Of a stretch of 64,000 nt of DNA, positions 45,679 to 54,185 are shown one piece after another (the first letter of the stretch is position 1; each line of letters starts with the position of its first letter). The DNA is from Nesterenkonia halotolerans (GTDB lineage: Bacteria; Actinomycetota; Actinomycetes; Actinomycetales; Micrococcaceae), in the NCBI RefSeq assembly GCF_014874065.1, contig NZ_JADBEE010000001.1:248001-312000 (forward strand). The letters run 5' to 3'. A program made the position numbers and the translations under genes. Under the pieces are notes generated by a model that ran no database searches, had not been told where the DNA came from, and saw only the letters and a program-made list of their open reading frames with translations.

Positions 45679-47178
45679 CTAGGTCGCCGGCAGTGCGGCT
45701 CCGTTGCTCGACGCGAGGTGTCCCGGTTCCACCTTGGGGTACTTGACCGGGGCGCTGTTGGTCATATGCTCCAGCACTCGGACCACCTGCGCGGAGTAGC
45801 CGAACTCGTTGTCGTACCAGACATAGAGGATGGCTTGGCGGCCGTTGACGATGGTCGCGAGTCCATCGACGATGCCGGCGGCTCGGGTGCCGACGAAGTC
45901 GGTGGAGACCACCTCAGCGGAATCGATGTAGTCCACCTGCTTGTGCAGGGAGCCTTCGAGGGACTCGCGACGCAGGAATCGGTTGAGCTCATCCTTGGTC
46001 GTCTCTCGGTCCAGCTCGAGGTTCAGGATCGCCATGGAGACATCGGGCGTGGGCACGCGGATGGCATTGCCCGAGAGCCTGCCGCTCAGACGCGGGAGCG
46101 CCTTGGCCACTGCCTTCGCGGCGCCGGTCTCTGTCAGCACCATGTTCAGCGCCGCCGAACGGCCCCGGCGTTCGCCGGAGTGGAAGTTGTCGATCAGGTT
46201 CTGGTCATTGGTGTAGGAATGCACGGTCTCCACGTGACCGTGATCGATGCCGTAGGCGTCGTCCATCAGCTTCGCCACCGGGGTGATCGCGTTGGTGGTG
46301 CACGAGGCGGCCGAGATGATCTGGTCCTCCGCGCCGATCTGCTCGTGGTTGACCCCGAAGACGATGTTCTTCAGCTCGCCCTTGCCCGGAGCGGTCAGTA
46401 GAACTCGTGAGACGCCCTTGGCACGCAGATGCTGGCTCAGCCCTTCTTCATCGCGCCACCGGCCCGTGTTGTCGACGACCACCGCATCCGAGATCCCGTG
46501 GGCGGTGTAATCCACCGCGGCGGGATCGGAGGCATAGATGACCTTGATGAACGTGCCGTTGGCGATGATCGCCTGATTCTCCTGATCGACTCTGATCGAG
46601 CCTTCGAAGGGACCGTGGACTGAGTCGCGGCGCAGCAGAGAGGCGCGTTTGGCGAGGTCATCGGCTCCGCCTTGGCGCACCACGATGGCGCGCAGCCGCA
46701 GCCCCGAGGCCGAGGAGGCTGTTCCGACGATGATGCGGGCAAGCAGTCGTCCGATTCTGCCGAAGCCGTAGAGGACGATGTCGCGGGGTGCCGCCAGACC
46801 AACACCTGCGCGTCCGATCACCTCGGCAAGCTCCTCGCGCAGGAAGGAGTCGAGATCGCCTGTGGAGGCGTGGGCGGAGGTCCGATAGCGAGCGTGCAGA
46901 CGGGCGATGTCGATGCTCGAGGCGCCGAGGTCCAGCGTGGTGAGCGCCCGGACCAGCGGAAGCGTCTGGGACACGGGCAGTTCAGTCTCGTCGACCTGGC
47001 GGGCGAAGCGATGGGCCTTGAGGATGTCGATGGCTGACCGGTTCACCAGCCGGCGTCCGTAGATCCCGGTGACGACATTGTTGTCACGATAGAGCCGGCC
47101 GATGAGCGGAATCATGGCCTCCGCCTGAGACTCTCGGTCTATCCAGCTGCGCAGGTGCTGTTCTGCTTCAGTGGGCAT
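45679..47178 (-). CDS. Long-form glyceraldehyde-3-phosphate dehydrogenase
   Basis: A 499-residue GAPDH, longer than the usual 335. The core starts near residue 130 with DIVLYGFGRIGRLLARII; the catalytic cysteine is in SAASCTTNAITP, the partner His in VHSYTNDQN, and the phosphate sites in ALNMVLTETGAAKAV; WYDNEFGYSAQVVRV ends the domain. The N-terminal 130 residues are mostly helical with no motif I know. This long form is known from actinobacteria as a second GAPDH, distinct from the glycolytic Gap, and may favour the gluconeogenic direction; that is inference. Start ATG at 47178 has GAGGACA about 12 bases upstream. rnpB ends 190 bases upstream. Confidence 0.85.
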   Translation of the reverse strand: MPTEAEQHLRSWIDRESQAEAMIPLIGRLYRDNNVVTGIYGRRLVNRSAIDILKAHRFARQVDETELPVSQTLPLVRALTTLDLGASSIDIARLHARYRTSAHASTGDLDSFLREELAEVIGRAGVGLAAPRDIVLYGFGRIGRLLARIIVGTASSASGLRLRAIVVRQGGADDLAKRASLLRRDSVHGPFEGSIRVDQENQAIIANGTFIKVIYASDPAAVDYTAHGISDAVVVDNTGRWRDEEGLSQHLRAKGVSRVLLTAPGKGELKNIVFGVNHEQIGAEDQIISAASCTTNAITPVAKLMDDAYGIDHGHVETVHSYTNDQNLIDNFHSGERRGRSAALNMVLTETGAAKAVAKALPRLSGRLSGNAIRVPTPDVSMAILNLELDRETTKDELNRFLRRESLEGSLHKQVDYIDSAEVVSTDFVGTRAAGIVDGLATIVNGRQAILYVWYDNEFGYSAQVVRVLEHMTNSAPVKYPKVEPGHLASSNGAALPAT

Positions 47179-47368
47179 GTTCAGATGTGTCCTCACGTTT
47201 AAGACGTCATTGTCTAGTCGGACCCATCGGGTGATTCGCGCGCGAACTCGCGCCATGCCGGCTTCACGCCATGCGGGGGAACACGCCGATGTGTCCGTGA
47301 GCGAGTCTAGCCGAACGCTGCGGACAGGGCAGGGGAGGAGCACGAGGAGGCGGAGCGTGCCGGGAGAG

Positions 47369-47780
47369 GGGACGGGTCGGTCGATAAGCCGGGTTCTGTC
47401 CGGCGAGTGTGATTGCTCACCTGCCGGGACCATCATCCATCTGGGCCTCGTGTTGCCACGGACCTCGAGCGATCAACCCGGATGCTCAGGCGGGCAGCCT
47501 TCAAACACATCCTGTTCGACCTTGCACCGGATGGGGTTTGCCGAGCCACCTCAGTCACCTGAGGCGCTGGTGGTCTCTTACACCACCGTTTCACCCTTAC
47601 CAGCGGCATCGAGTGCCGCTGGCGGTCTCTTTTCTGTGGCACTGGCCTGCGGGTTTCCCCGAGTGGGCGTTACCCACCATCCTGCCCTGTGGAGCCCGGA
47701 CTTTCCTCGGCGCGCAGACAGTTATCCGCTGTGAACAGCGGGCCGCAGTCTGGGCCGCGATGGTCTGACCGACCCGTCCC
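47369..47780 (-). ncRNA. rnpB: RNase P RNA (M1 RNA), bacterial A type
   Basis: On the minus strand the conserved GAGGAAAGTCCGGGCT of region CRI is seen (complement at about 47692-47707) and the 3' part has ACAGAACCCGGCTTATC (complement at 47381-47399). The two ends, GGGACGGGTCGGTC at 47780 and GACCGACCCGTCCC at 47369, pair to form helix P1, which sets the limits to within a few bases (about 412 nucleotides). It is the catalytic RNA that trims tRNA 5' leaders. Confidence 0.95.
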
Positions 47781-47788
47781 GGCTCATC

Positions 47789-47794
47789 ATCCTA
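47789..47794 (-). promoter_or_regulatory. -10 box (TAGGAT) of rnpB
   Basis: TAGGAT on the minus strand, 8 bases before the G run that begins helix P1 of RNase P RNA, which fits the expected start of transcription. Confidence 0.55.
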
Positions 47795-47858
47795 CGGGAT
47801 CAGCGCCGATTCGCCACGGAGCTGACTCCGGCTGACGCGTCCCTGTCCACGGCGTTGC

Positions 47859-47864
47859 TAGCCT
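47859..47864 (+). promoter_or_regulatory. -10 box (TAGCCT) of the yaaA gene, leaderless
   Basis: TAGCCT with 6 bases to the GTG at 47871. It lies divergent to the rnpB promoter. Confidence 0.5.
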
Positions 47865-47870
47865 TGATCG

Positions 47871-48686
47871 GTGTTGATCTTCCTCCCGCCTTCTGAAGGC
47901 AAGACGCCCCCGCAAGACAGCAGCGCGCCGCCGGTGGACCCGGAGCGCCTGGCCCTGCCCGAGCTGGCCGAGGAGCGCCGCGCAGTCATGCGCGCGCTGG
48001 TTGAACTCAGCGGAACCGAGGTCGCACAGGAGACGTTGAACGTGGGCGCCCGGATCATGGGCGAGGTGCGAGCGAACACCGAATTGTTCAGTGCGCCCAC
48101 CGCTCCCGCGCATGAGGTCTACACCGGTGTGCTCTACGAAGCCCTGGACGCCGGCTCGCTGGATCCGCAGCAGCTGACACGCGCACGGCGCGACGTGCTC
48201 GTCTTCTCGGGTCTGTTCGGGCTGACATCGCTGACGGACCGGATTCCAGCGTATCGACTCTCCATGGGGGTGACGCTGAACGGCTCAGGGACCGAACAGG
48301 GCCCGGGAGCTGTCCGTGCGCGGACGCGCCCTGGGCGCCTGGGCAGCTTCTGGAAGGACGCGCTGAAGGCCCCGCTCGACATCCTGGTGGGAGAACAGCT
48401 CGTGGTCGATGCCCGCTCCAGCTCGTACGCGCAGGTCTATCGCCCCGCACCCGAGCAGACACTGGTGGTGAACAGCGTCACCGAGCGTGACGGCACGCGC
48501 AAGGTCGTCACGCATTTCGCGAAGCACGCCCGAGGACTGCTCGCCGGGATGCTGCTGAGGGCCCCGGAGGCTGAGAGAGCAGAGTTCGGCGTGGAGGACG
48601 TGGCCGAGCTGGCGTCGCAGCGCTGGCGCGTGGAGCTGCGCGGCGCCACCGGTCGCAGCCCGCATCAGCTGGATCTGATCAGCTGA
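47871..48686 (+). CDS. yaaA: YaaA family peroxide stress protein (UPF0246)
   Basis: A 271-residue protein of the YaaA/DUF328 family. In E. coli YaaA limits free iron and DNA damage during peroxide stress. The family signature is the N-terminal ILPPSEGK-like start, here LIFLPPSEGKTPP, together with VFSGLFGLTSLTDRIPAYRLSM and the late KVVTHFAKHARGLLAGMLL. The GTG start at 47871 is set by the leaderless -10 box. The residues for DNA binding or catalysis are not known to me. A 62-base gap separates it from ettA. Confidence 0.88.
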   Translation: MLIFLPPSEGKTPPQDSSAPPVDPERLALPELAEERRAVMRALVELSGTEVAQETLNVGARIMGEVRANTELFSAPTAPAHEVYTGVLYEALDAGSLDPQQLTRARRDVLVFSGLFGLTSLTDRIPAYRLSMGVTLNGSGTEQGPGAVRARTRPGRLGSFWKDALKAPLDILVGEQLVVDARSSSYAQVYRPAPEQTLVVNSVTERDGTRKVVTHFAKHARGLLAGMLLRAPEAERAEFGVEDVAELASQRWRVELRGATGRSPHQLDLIS

Positions 48687-48735
48687 GTCGGTCTGCGCGA
48701 TAGTGGTCCATTAGCAGAATCTCTGCTCCGCCGAC

Positions 48736-48741
48736 TAGCCT
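48736..48741 (+). promoter_or_regulatory. -10 box (TAGCCT) of ettA, leaderless
   Basis: TAGCCT with 7 bases to the ATG at 48749. Confidence 0.55.
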
Positions 48742-48748
48742 GGACACC

Positions 48749-50431
48749 ATGGCAGAGTTTATTTACACCATGGTCAGTGCCCGCAAGAAGGTGGGCGACA
48801 AGGTCATCCTCGACGACGTCACGATGTCGTTCTATCCAGGTGCGAAGATCGGCGTGCTGGGTCCGAACGGTGCGGGCAAATCGACGATCCTGAAGATCAT
48901 GGCAGGGCTCGATGAGCCCTCCAATGGCGAGGCCCGGCTCTCTCCGGGCTACTCGGTGGGCATCCTGATGCAGGAGCCCGCCCTGAATGAGGACAAGAGC
49001 GTCCTCGGCAACGTACAAGAGGGCGTCGGTGAGATCTACGAGAAGCTGCAGCGCTTCAACCAGATCTCTGAGGAGATGGCGAACCCGGATGCGGACTTCG
49101 ATGCCCTGATGGGTGAGATGGGCAAGCTCCAGGAGGCGATCGACGCCGCCAACGCCTGGGACCTGGATTCCCAGCTCGAGCAGGCGATGGACGCCCTGCG
49201 CTGCCCACCCCCGGAGGCGGACGTCAGCGTCCTCTCCGGTGGTGAGCGACGCCGCGTGGCCCTGTGCAAGCTGCTCCTCTCCAAGCCCGACCTGCTGCTG
49301 CTCGATGAGCCCACGAACCACCTCGACGCCGAGTCGGTGCTGTGGCTTGAGCAGCATCTCGCGGCCTATGAGGGCGCTGTCCTCGCCGTGACCCATGATC
49401 GCTACTTCCTGGATCACGTGGCGGAGTGGATCTGCGAGGTCGACCGCGGTCGGCTGTACCCCTATGAGGGCAACTACTCCACCTACCTGGAGAAGAAGCA
49501 GGCCCGCCTGAAGGTTCAGGGCAAGAAAGACATCAAGATGGCCAAGCGACTCTCCGAAGAGCTGGAGTGGGTGCGCTCCAACGCCAAGGGCCGCCAGACC
49601 AAGTCCAAGGCCCGCCTGAACCGCTACGAGGAGATGGCCGCCGAGGCCGAGCGCACGAAGAAGCTGGACTTCGATGAGATTCAGATCCCACCAGGTCCGC
49701 GCCTGGGTACACAGGTCATCGAGGCCGAGAACCTGCAGAAGGGCTTCGGCGACCGTCAGCTGATCGAGGGGCTGTCCTTCTCGTTGCCGCGCAACGGCAT
49801 CGTCGGCGTCATCGGTCCCAACGGCGTCGGCAAGTCCACGCTGTTCAAGACCATCGTGGGCATGGAAGAGCTCGACGGCGGCAAGCTCGCCGTGGGCGAC
49901 TCGGTGAAGCTCTCATACGTCGACCAGTCCCGTGCGGGCATCGACGCCGAGAAGAGCCTCTGGGAGGTCGTCTCCGATGGACTCGACTTCATCCACGTCG
50001 GTGCCGTGGAGATGTCGTCACGTGCCTATGTCTCCGCCTTCGGCTTCAAGGGCCCCGACCAGCAGAAGAAGGCAGGAGTGCTCTCCGGCGGCGAGCGCAA
50101 CCGTTTGAACCTCGCGCTGACGCTGAAGCAGGGCGGAAACCTGTTGCTGCTCGATGAGCCCACGAACGACCTCGACGTCGAGACGCTGGGCTCACTGGAG
50201 AACGCCCTGCTGGAGTTCCCCGGCTGCGCTGTCGTGATCTCGCACGACCGCTGGTTCCTCGACCGCGTCGCCACGCACATCCTCGCCTGGGAGGGCTCCG
50301 ATGAGGACCCCGCGAACTGGTACTGGTTCGAGGGCAACTTCGAGTCCTACGAGGCGAACAAGGTCGAGCGTCTCGGCGCTGACGCTGCGCGTCCGCACCG
50401 TGTCACGCACCGCAAGCTCACGCGCGACTGA
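48749..50431 (+). CDS. ettA: Energy-dependent translational throttle protein EttA (ABC-F ATPase)
   Basis: A 560-residue ABC-F protein that binds the ribosomal E site and gates the first peptide bond according to the ATP/ADP ratio. Two ATPase domains are seen: Walker A GPNGAGKSTILK (about 38) and GPNGVGKSTLFK (about 360), signatures LSGGERRRVALC and LSGGERNRLNLA, and Walker B LLLLDEPTNHLDAES and LLLLDEPTNDLDVET. The linker between them (about 240-320) is charged and rich in Lys/Glu/Arg, with the P-site tRNA interaction motif region. The EttA arm is suggested by the insert around residues 90-145. No membrane segment. Leaderless start. Confidence 0.95.
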   Translation: MAEFIYTMVSARKKVGDKVILDDVTMSFYPGAKIGVLGPNGAGKSTILKIMAGLDEPSNGEARLSPGYSVGILMQEPALNEDKSVLGNVQEGVGEIYEKLQRFNQISEEMANPDADFDALMGEMGKLQEAIDAANAWDLDSQLEQAMDALRCPPPEADVSVLSGGERRRVALCKLLLSKPDLLLLDEPTNHLDAESVLWLEQHLAAYEGAVLAVTHDRYFLDHVAEWICEVDRGRLYPYEGNYSTYLEKKQARLKVQGKKDIKMAKRLSEELEWVRSNAKGRQTKSKARLNRYEEMAAEAERTKKLDFDEIQIPPGPRLGTQVIEAENLQKGFGDRQLIEGLSFSLPRNGIVGVIGPNGVGKSTLFKTIVGMEELDGGKLAVGDSVKLSYVDQSRAGIDAEKSLWEVVSDGLDFIHVGAVEMSSRAYVSAFGFKGPDQQKKAGVLSGGERNRLNLALTLKQGGNLLLLDEPTNDLDVETLGSLENALLEFPGCAVVISHDRWFLDRVATHILAWEGSDEDPANWYWFEGNFESYEANKVERLGADAARPHRVTHRKLTRD

Positions 50432-50451
50432 GACGTTACGCCGCAGAAGCC

Positions 50452-50486
50452 AAGGCCCGCCCGCGTTCACGATGCAGGCGGGCCTT
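50452..50486. terminator. Bidirectional terminator between ettA and ssb
   Basis: AAGGCCCGCC (50452-50461) and GGCGGGCCTT (50477-50486) form a perfect 10-bp stem with a 15-base loop. The A-A start and T-T end help on both strands. It lies between two convergent genes. Confidence 0.65.
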
Positions 50487-50525
50487 CGCTCTGTGGTGGG
50501 CCGCCACGGCTGACGACGCACCAGC

Positions 50526-51020
50526 TCAGAAGGGAGCGGCCTGCGCCGCGCCCTGGAGCTCGCGGTCGCCGGATTCCTGGTCCGTGTCGGAGCTCTCGGA
50601 GCCGTGGGCGGCAGAGCCTCCCTGAGTGGAGTCGCGGCCACCGTCCTCAGCGCCGGTCGAGGATGCCAGCCGAGTGAAGGACCCCGTGCCGAAGGTGAGG
50701 TCATAGCCCACAGACTCGGCGTCGATCTCCACTGAGGTGCCACGCTGCCCCTTGTCGTTCTCCCACTGGCGGACGCGGAGCCTTCCGGTGACGACCACGG
50801 GATCACCCTTCGAAAGGCTGCTCTTGACGTTCTGGGCGAGCTGCCTGAACGCAGAGACCGTGTACCAGTTGGTCTCCCCGTTGACCCATTTCTCGGACTT
50901 GCGGTCGTACCGACGCGGAGTACAGCCCAGTCGGAAATTAGAGATCGGCAGCCCCTGCGGGGTGGTGAAGTCTTCGACCTCGCCACCGAGGAAGCCTCGC
51001 ACTGTGATTGTCTCGCTCAT
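50526..51020 (-). CDS. Single-stranded DNA-binding protein, short-tailed (SsbB-like)
   Basis: A 164-residue SSB. The OB-fold occupies residues 1-110: ITVRGFLGGEVEDF, RYDRKSEKWVNGETNWYTVSAFRQLAQNV and GDPVVVTGRLRVRQWEND. The tail is Gly/Ser/Asp/Glu-rich and ends in AQAAPF rather than the acidic DDDIPF of the main SSB, so contacts to repair and replication partners may be weak. The main ssb is normally next to rpsF/rpsR elsewhere, so this is likely a paralogue. The ATG at 51020 has GGAAGG 5 bases before it and is chosen over 51041. Confidence 0.85.
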   Translation of the reverse strand: MSETITVRGFLGGEVEDFTTPQGLPISNFRLGCTPRRYDRKSEKWVNGETNWYTVSAFRQLAQNVKSSLSKGDPVVVTGRLRVRQWENDKGQRGTSVEIDAESVGYDLTFGTGSFTRLASSTGAEDGGRDSTQGGSAAHGSESSDTDQESGDRELQGAAQAAPF

Positions 51021-51292
51021 CGTTGCCTTCCATCTCTTCACGGCAGCCAGGGTAGGAGCCGCGCTCCCCGCCCACCTCGAGCGCCGTGGTTCCGCGATGT
51101 GGGGGTGCCTCCAGTCTGGGCAGACATGCGGGGGACCGCTACCGATCGCTGCGGCCTGTGGAGAGACTTCCGGCTCGAGATCGCCGGACCTCGCCTGGGG
51201 AAGACCACCGTGTGTGGGAGAACCCCGGTGGGGGAGAGCAGGTAGACTCTCTGCCTGGACCTGCGCGGCAAGGCTGTTCTCCGCGTGTCCAC
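51021..51292. other. 272-base gap before tRNA-Arg
   Basis: No gene is seen. It contains the ssb leader on the minus strand and, on the plus strand, a TAGACT at 51243-51248, 44 bases before the tRNA, which is the probable -10 box of the tRNA gene. Confidence 0.45.
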
Positions 51293-51365
51293 GCCTCGGT
51301 AGCTCAGGGGATAGAGCAGCGGCCTTCTAATCCGCTGGTCGGGGGTTCGAATCCCCCCCGGGGCA
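51293..51365 (+). tRNA. tRNA-Arg (anticodon TCT)
   Basis: A 73-base cloverleaf: acceptor GCCTCGG pairs with CCGGGGC (one T-G pair), D-arm TAGCTCAGGGGATAGAGCA, anticodon loop CTTCTAA giving TCT, and T-arm GGGGG-TTCGAAT-CCCCC. The CCA is not encoded. It decodes AGA, a rare codon in this GC-rich genome. The next gene could start 1 base after its end. Confidence 0.95.
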
Positions 51366-51366
51366 C

Positions 51367-52821
51367 TTGTCCAGACCGCATAGACTCCAGCTGGCCGCCG
51401 TCATGACGGCGGCCGCTCTGCTGTACCTGGCACATTCCGCGCTGCGATTCCGCAACTTCGAGGCCAAGGGCTATGACCTCGGCATCTTCGATCAGGCCGT
51501 CCGCCAGTACGCGATGTTCAAGGCACCGATCGTGCCGATCAAGGGCGAGGACTTTCATCTGCTGGGAGACCATTTCCACCCGATCATCGCCCTGCTCGCG
51601 CCCCTGTACTGGATCTGGGACGACCCGCGGATGCTCAACATCGCGATGATCGCGCTGCTGGTCTCCACGGCTCTGCCGGTCTACCTCGTCGTACGAGGGT
51701 GGTTCAGCCACGTTCCAGCGCTGCTCGCCGCCGTCGCGCTGCTCCTCTTCTGGCCCTTTCAGGCGCTGGTGAACTGGGACTTCCATGAGATCGCCTTCGG
51801 CGTGCCGATCATCGGCTGGGTCATCTGGGCCATCGAGCGTCGCAGGATGTGGCTTGCATCGGGGCTGGGCTCGCTGCTGCTGCTGGTCCGCGAGGACATG
51901 GGGGTCACCCTGATCGCCTTGGCCATGGTGCTGGCGTTGAAGCGGGCCTGGGCGCCTGCGGCGACCACGGCCGTGCTGGGTCTCGCCGGATACTGGGTCG
52001 CGGTCGAGGTGGTGATCCCGCACTTCTCGGCCGCCGGGGAGTTCGGCTACTGGGAGTTCACTGCCCTGGGTCCCAGCGCGGGCGCGGCAGTGGCGTTTCT
52101 GCTGACCCAGCCATGGAACGCCGTGGGTCTGCTCTTCGATCATCCGGTGAAGCTCGGTCTGTGGGCGCTGCACTTCCTTCCCCTGCTTCTGCTGCCGCTG
52201 GCTTCTCCCTATGTCATCCTCGGTGCTCCGATCCTGCTCTCGCGGCTGTTCAACGATCGGCAGAACGTCTGGGAGGTCATCTATCAGTACGATGCGATCC
52301 TGGCGCCGATCTTTCTGCTCGCGGCGTTCGACGTCGCGCGGCGGCTGGTCCGGCACTGGCCGCGACTGAAGCTGCTGGCAGTGGTGCTTCCGGGGGCGGT
52401 CATTGCGGTCGGTCTCGTGGGCACTCTGGCGTTCCCCGGAGTCTTTCCGCTCCAGCGAACCGTCACGGCGGAGAACTGGAGCATCGATGAGCGTGCGCAG
52501 GCGCATCAGCGCGCCGTGGAGGCGATTCCGGACGGTGTCTGCGTGGAGGCGGCGGACACCGCGGTCCCACACCTGGTGGACCGCACCTCGGTGGGGCTCA
52601 ACGGCACGACCGACGAGGCGAATCTGACCTGGATCATCATCGATGATCAGGTCGAGGAGCTGGGCGGGTCTGATCCGCTCACGCCCGCCGAGGCCTTCGC
52701 GCGCGCCGAGAGACTCGGCTTCTCGACGGTCATCGAAGACGATGAGGGGCTCTGGGTGCTGAGTCGAGAGCTCCCGGGTGACCCAGCTGCCCAGGAGTGC
52801 GCGGAATACCTCCGGCCGTGA
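51367..52821 (+). CDS. DUF2079 multi-pass membrane protein
   Basis: A 484-residue protein with about nine hydrophobic segments (for example residues 8-25, 75-96, 105-125, 128-150, 158-200, 205-225, 260-285, 310-330, 340-365) and a C-terminal soluble domain from about 370. The signature GYDLGIFDQAVRQYA near residue 36 and DHFHPIIALLAPLYW are typical of DUF2079, thought to be related to GT-C type glycosyltransferases; an acceptor or donor is unknown. The start is uncertain: TTG at 51367, just after the tRNA, keeps the first membrane segment whole; ATG at 51403 is an alternative. Confidence 0.8.
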   Translation: MSRPHRLQLAAVMTAAALLYLAHSALRFRNFEAKGYDLGIFDQAVRQYAMFKAPIVPIKGEDFHLLGDHFHPIIALLAPLYWIWDDPRMLNIAMIALLVSTALPVYLVVRGWFSHVPALLAAVALLLFWPFQALVNWDFHEIAFGVPIIGWVIWAIERRRMWLASGLGSLLLLVREDMGVTLIALAMVLALKRAWAPAATTAVLGLAGYWVAVEVVIPHFSAAGEFGYWEFTALGPSAGAAVAFLLTQPWNAVGLLFDHPVKLGLWALHFLPLLLLPLASPYVILGAPILLSRLFNDRQNVWEVIYQYDAILAPIFLLAAFDVARRLVRHWPRLKLLAVVLPGAVIAVGLVGTLAFPGVFPLQRTVTAENWSIDERAQAHQRAVEAIPDGVCVEAADTAVPHLVDRTSVGLNGTTDEANLTWIIIDDQVEELGGSDPLTPAEAFARAERLGFSTVIEDDEGLWVLSRELPGDPAAQECAEYLRP

Positions 52822-52897
52822 CCGCGCTGTAGCATTAGCACCGAACCATCACACCCTCAGCCGCGTCGAGACTTCGCGCGGCGTCACGGAGAGCCAC

Positions 52898-54184
52898 ATG
52901 TCCACCGACTGCGTCCCCTCGGCGCTCAGCGGAGCCCCGCCGACCGGTCATCAGTCGATGCGTGTGGTGATGATCAGTCTGCACACCTCCCCGCTGGCTC
53001 AGGCGGGCAGCCGTGATGCGGGGGGCCTGAACGTCTACGTCAACGAGCTCAGCCGAGCCCTCGCGCAGACAGGCGTCGCCGTGGACATCGTCACCACGGA
53101 CGCCGATGCCGAGCAGCCGCTGCATGCCGACCGGCTCAAGGTGCTGTCGGACGGGCGGCGCGTCCATACCCTCGCGGTCGGTTCTCAGGCACGGTCCGAG
53201 AAATCTCTGCTGGTCGGGCAGGTCGACGCACTCGCCGACCGAGCGCTGCGCAGCCTGGAGTCGGCGAGTCCTGCCCAGGTCAGCGCGGTCCACTCGCACT
53301 ACTGGATCTCTGGCCTCGCCGGGATCAAGATCGCCCAGGCGCTGGGAGCGCCCCTGGTGCACACCATGCACACGATCGCCGCTGTCAAGCGCGAACGCGA
53401 CCCCAACACGGCGGAGAATCCTCGGCGTCGGCTTGCTGAAGCCACCATCGCGCAGGTGGCCGACCTCGTCACGGCAAACACCGACCGCGAAATCGCTGAC
53501 CTCAGGCGGCTCTTCGAGCTCGACGGTGCCCGCATCGCCCTGGTCAGGCCCGGCGTCGATCTCGGTGTGTTCCACCCTCCGCGCGGCGAGGATCCGCGCG
53601 GCGGTCCGCTCGAGGGAAGGCCGCTGCGGCTGGCCTTCGCTGGCAGGCTGCAGCCTCATAAGGGGCCCCAGGTCGCCGTCGAGGCACTGGGGGAGCTCCG
53701 CCGCATGCTGCCGGAGATTCCGGTGGAGCTCGTCGTCGCCGGCAGTCAGAGCGGCAAGGACCTGTTTGATCTGCACGCCCTGGCCGCCGCCGCGGGTGTG
53801 GCGGACTCGGTGCGGGCGGTGCCGCCGCTGCCGCATCAGGAGCTTGCCGAGCTCTTCCGGCGCAGCGATGCCGTGCTGATGCCCTCCTACAGCGAGTCCT
53901 TCGGGCTGGTGGCGCTGGAGGCCATGGCCTGCGGCACTCCGGTGCTCGCGCACGATGTCGGCGGACTCTCGTCGCTGGTGCGGCATCGTCGCAGCGGCAG
54001 ACTCATTCCCAGCCTGGATCCCGCCGAATGGGCGGGACATCTGCGCTGGCTGGTGCGCCACCGCGGTGCCTGGGCCCGGTACAGCGCGGCGGCGGCCGCG
54101 AGTGCTGAGTCATACTCCTGGGAGGCGACCGCTGACGCCACCCTCAAGGCCTATCGCAGCGTGGCCCTGGTGGGCAGCAGCTGA
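52898..54184 (+). CDS. mshA: D-inositol-3-phosphate glycosyltransferase MshA (mycothiol synthesis)
   Basis: Joins N-acetylglucosamine from UDP-GlcNAc to 1D-myo-inositol 3-phosphate, the first step of mycothiol, the thiol buffer of actinobacteria. The 428-residue GT4 protein has the MshA start SLHTSPLAQAGSRDAGGLNVYV, VHSHYWISG, FAGRLQPHKGPQVAVEAL, and the donor-site SYSESFGLVALEAMACGTPVLA with the conserved Glu residues. The ATG at 52898 has GGAG 6 bases upstream; the longer frame to 52778 overlaps the DUF2079 gene. TAGCAT near 52831 is a -10 candidate. Cysteine for later steps is made by CysK/CysE here. Confidence 0.88.
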   Translation: MSTDCVPSALSGAPPTGHQSMRVVMISLHTSPLAQAGSRDAGGLNVYVNELSRALAQTGVAVDIVTTDADAEQPLHADRLKVLSDGRRVHTLAVGSQARSEKSLLVGQVDALADRALRSLESASPAQVSAVHSHYWISGLAGIKIAQALGAPLVHTMHTIAAVKRERDPNTAENPRRRLAEATIAQVADLVTANTDREIADLRRLFELDGARIALVRPGVDLGVFHPPRGEDPRGGPLEGRPLRLAFAGRLQPHKGPQVAVEALGELRRMLPEIPVELVVAGSQSGKDLFDLHALAAAAGVADSVRAVPPLPHQELAELFRRSDAVLMPSYSESFGLVALEAMACGTPVLAHDVGGLSSLVRHRRSGRLIPSLDPAEWAGHLRWLVRHRGAWARYSAAAAASAESYSWEATADATLKAYRSVALVGSS

Positions 54185-54185
54185 G

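Noticed and set aside
47171..47768. Open frames across the rnpB region on the plus strand
   Set aside because: The region is RNase P RNA on the minus strand; P1 pairing and conserved strings explain it fully.
51302..51365. tRNA gene as phage or island attachment site
   Set aside because: No integrase gene, no repeat of the tRNA 3' end within the window, and ordinary core genes on both sides.
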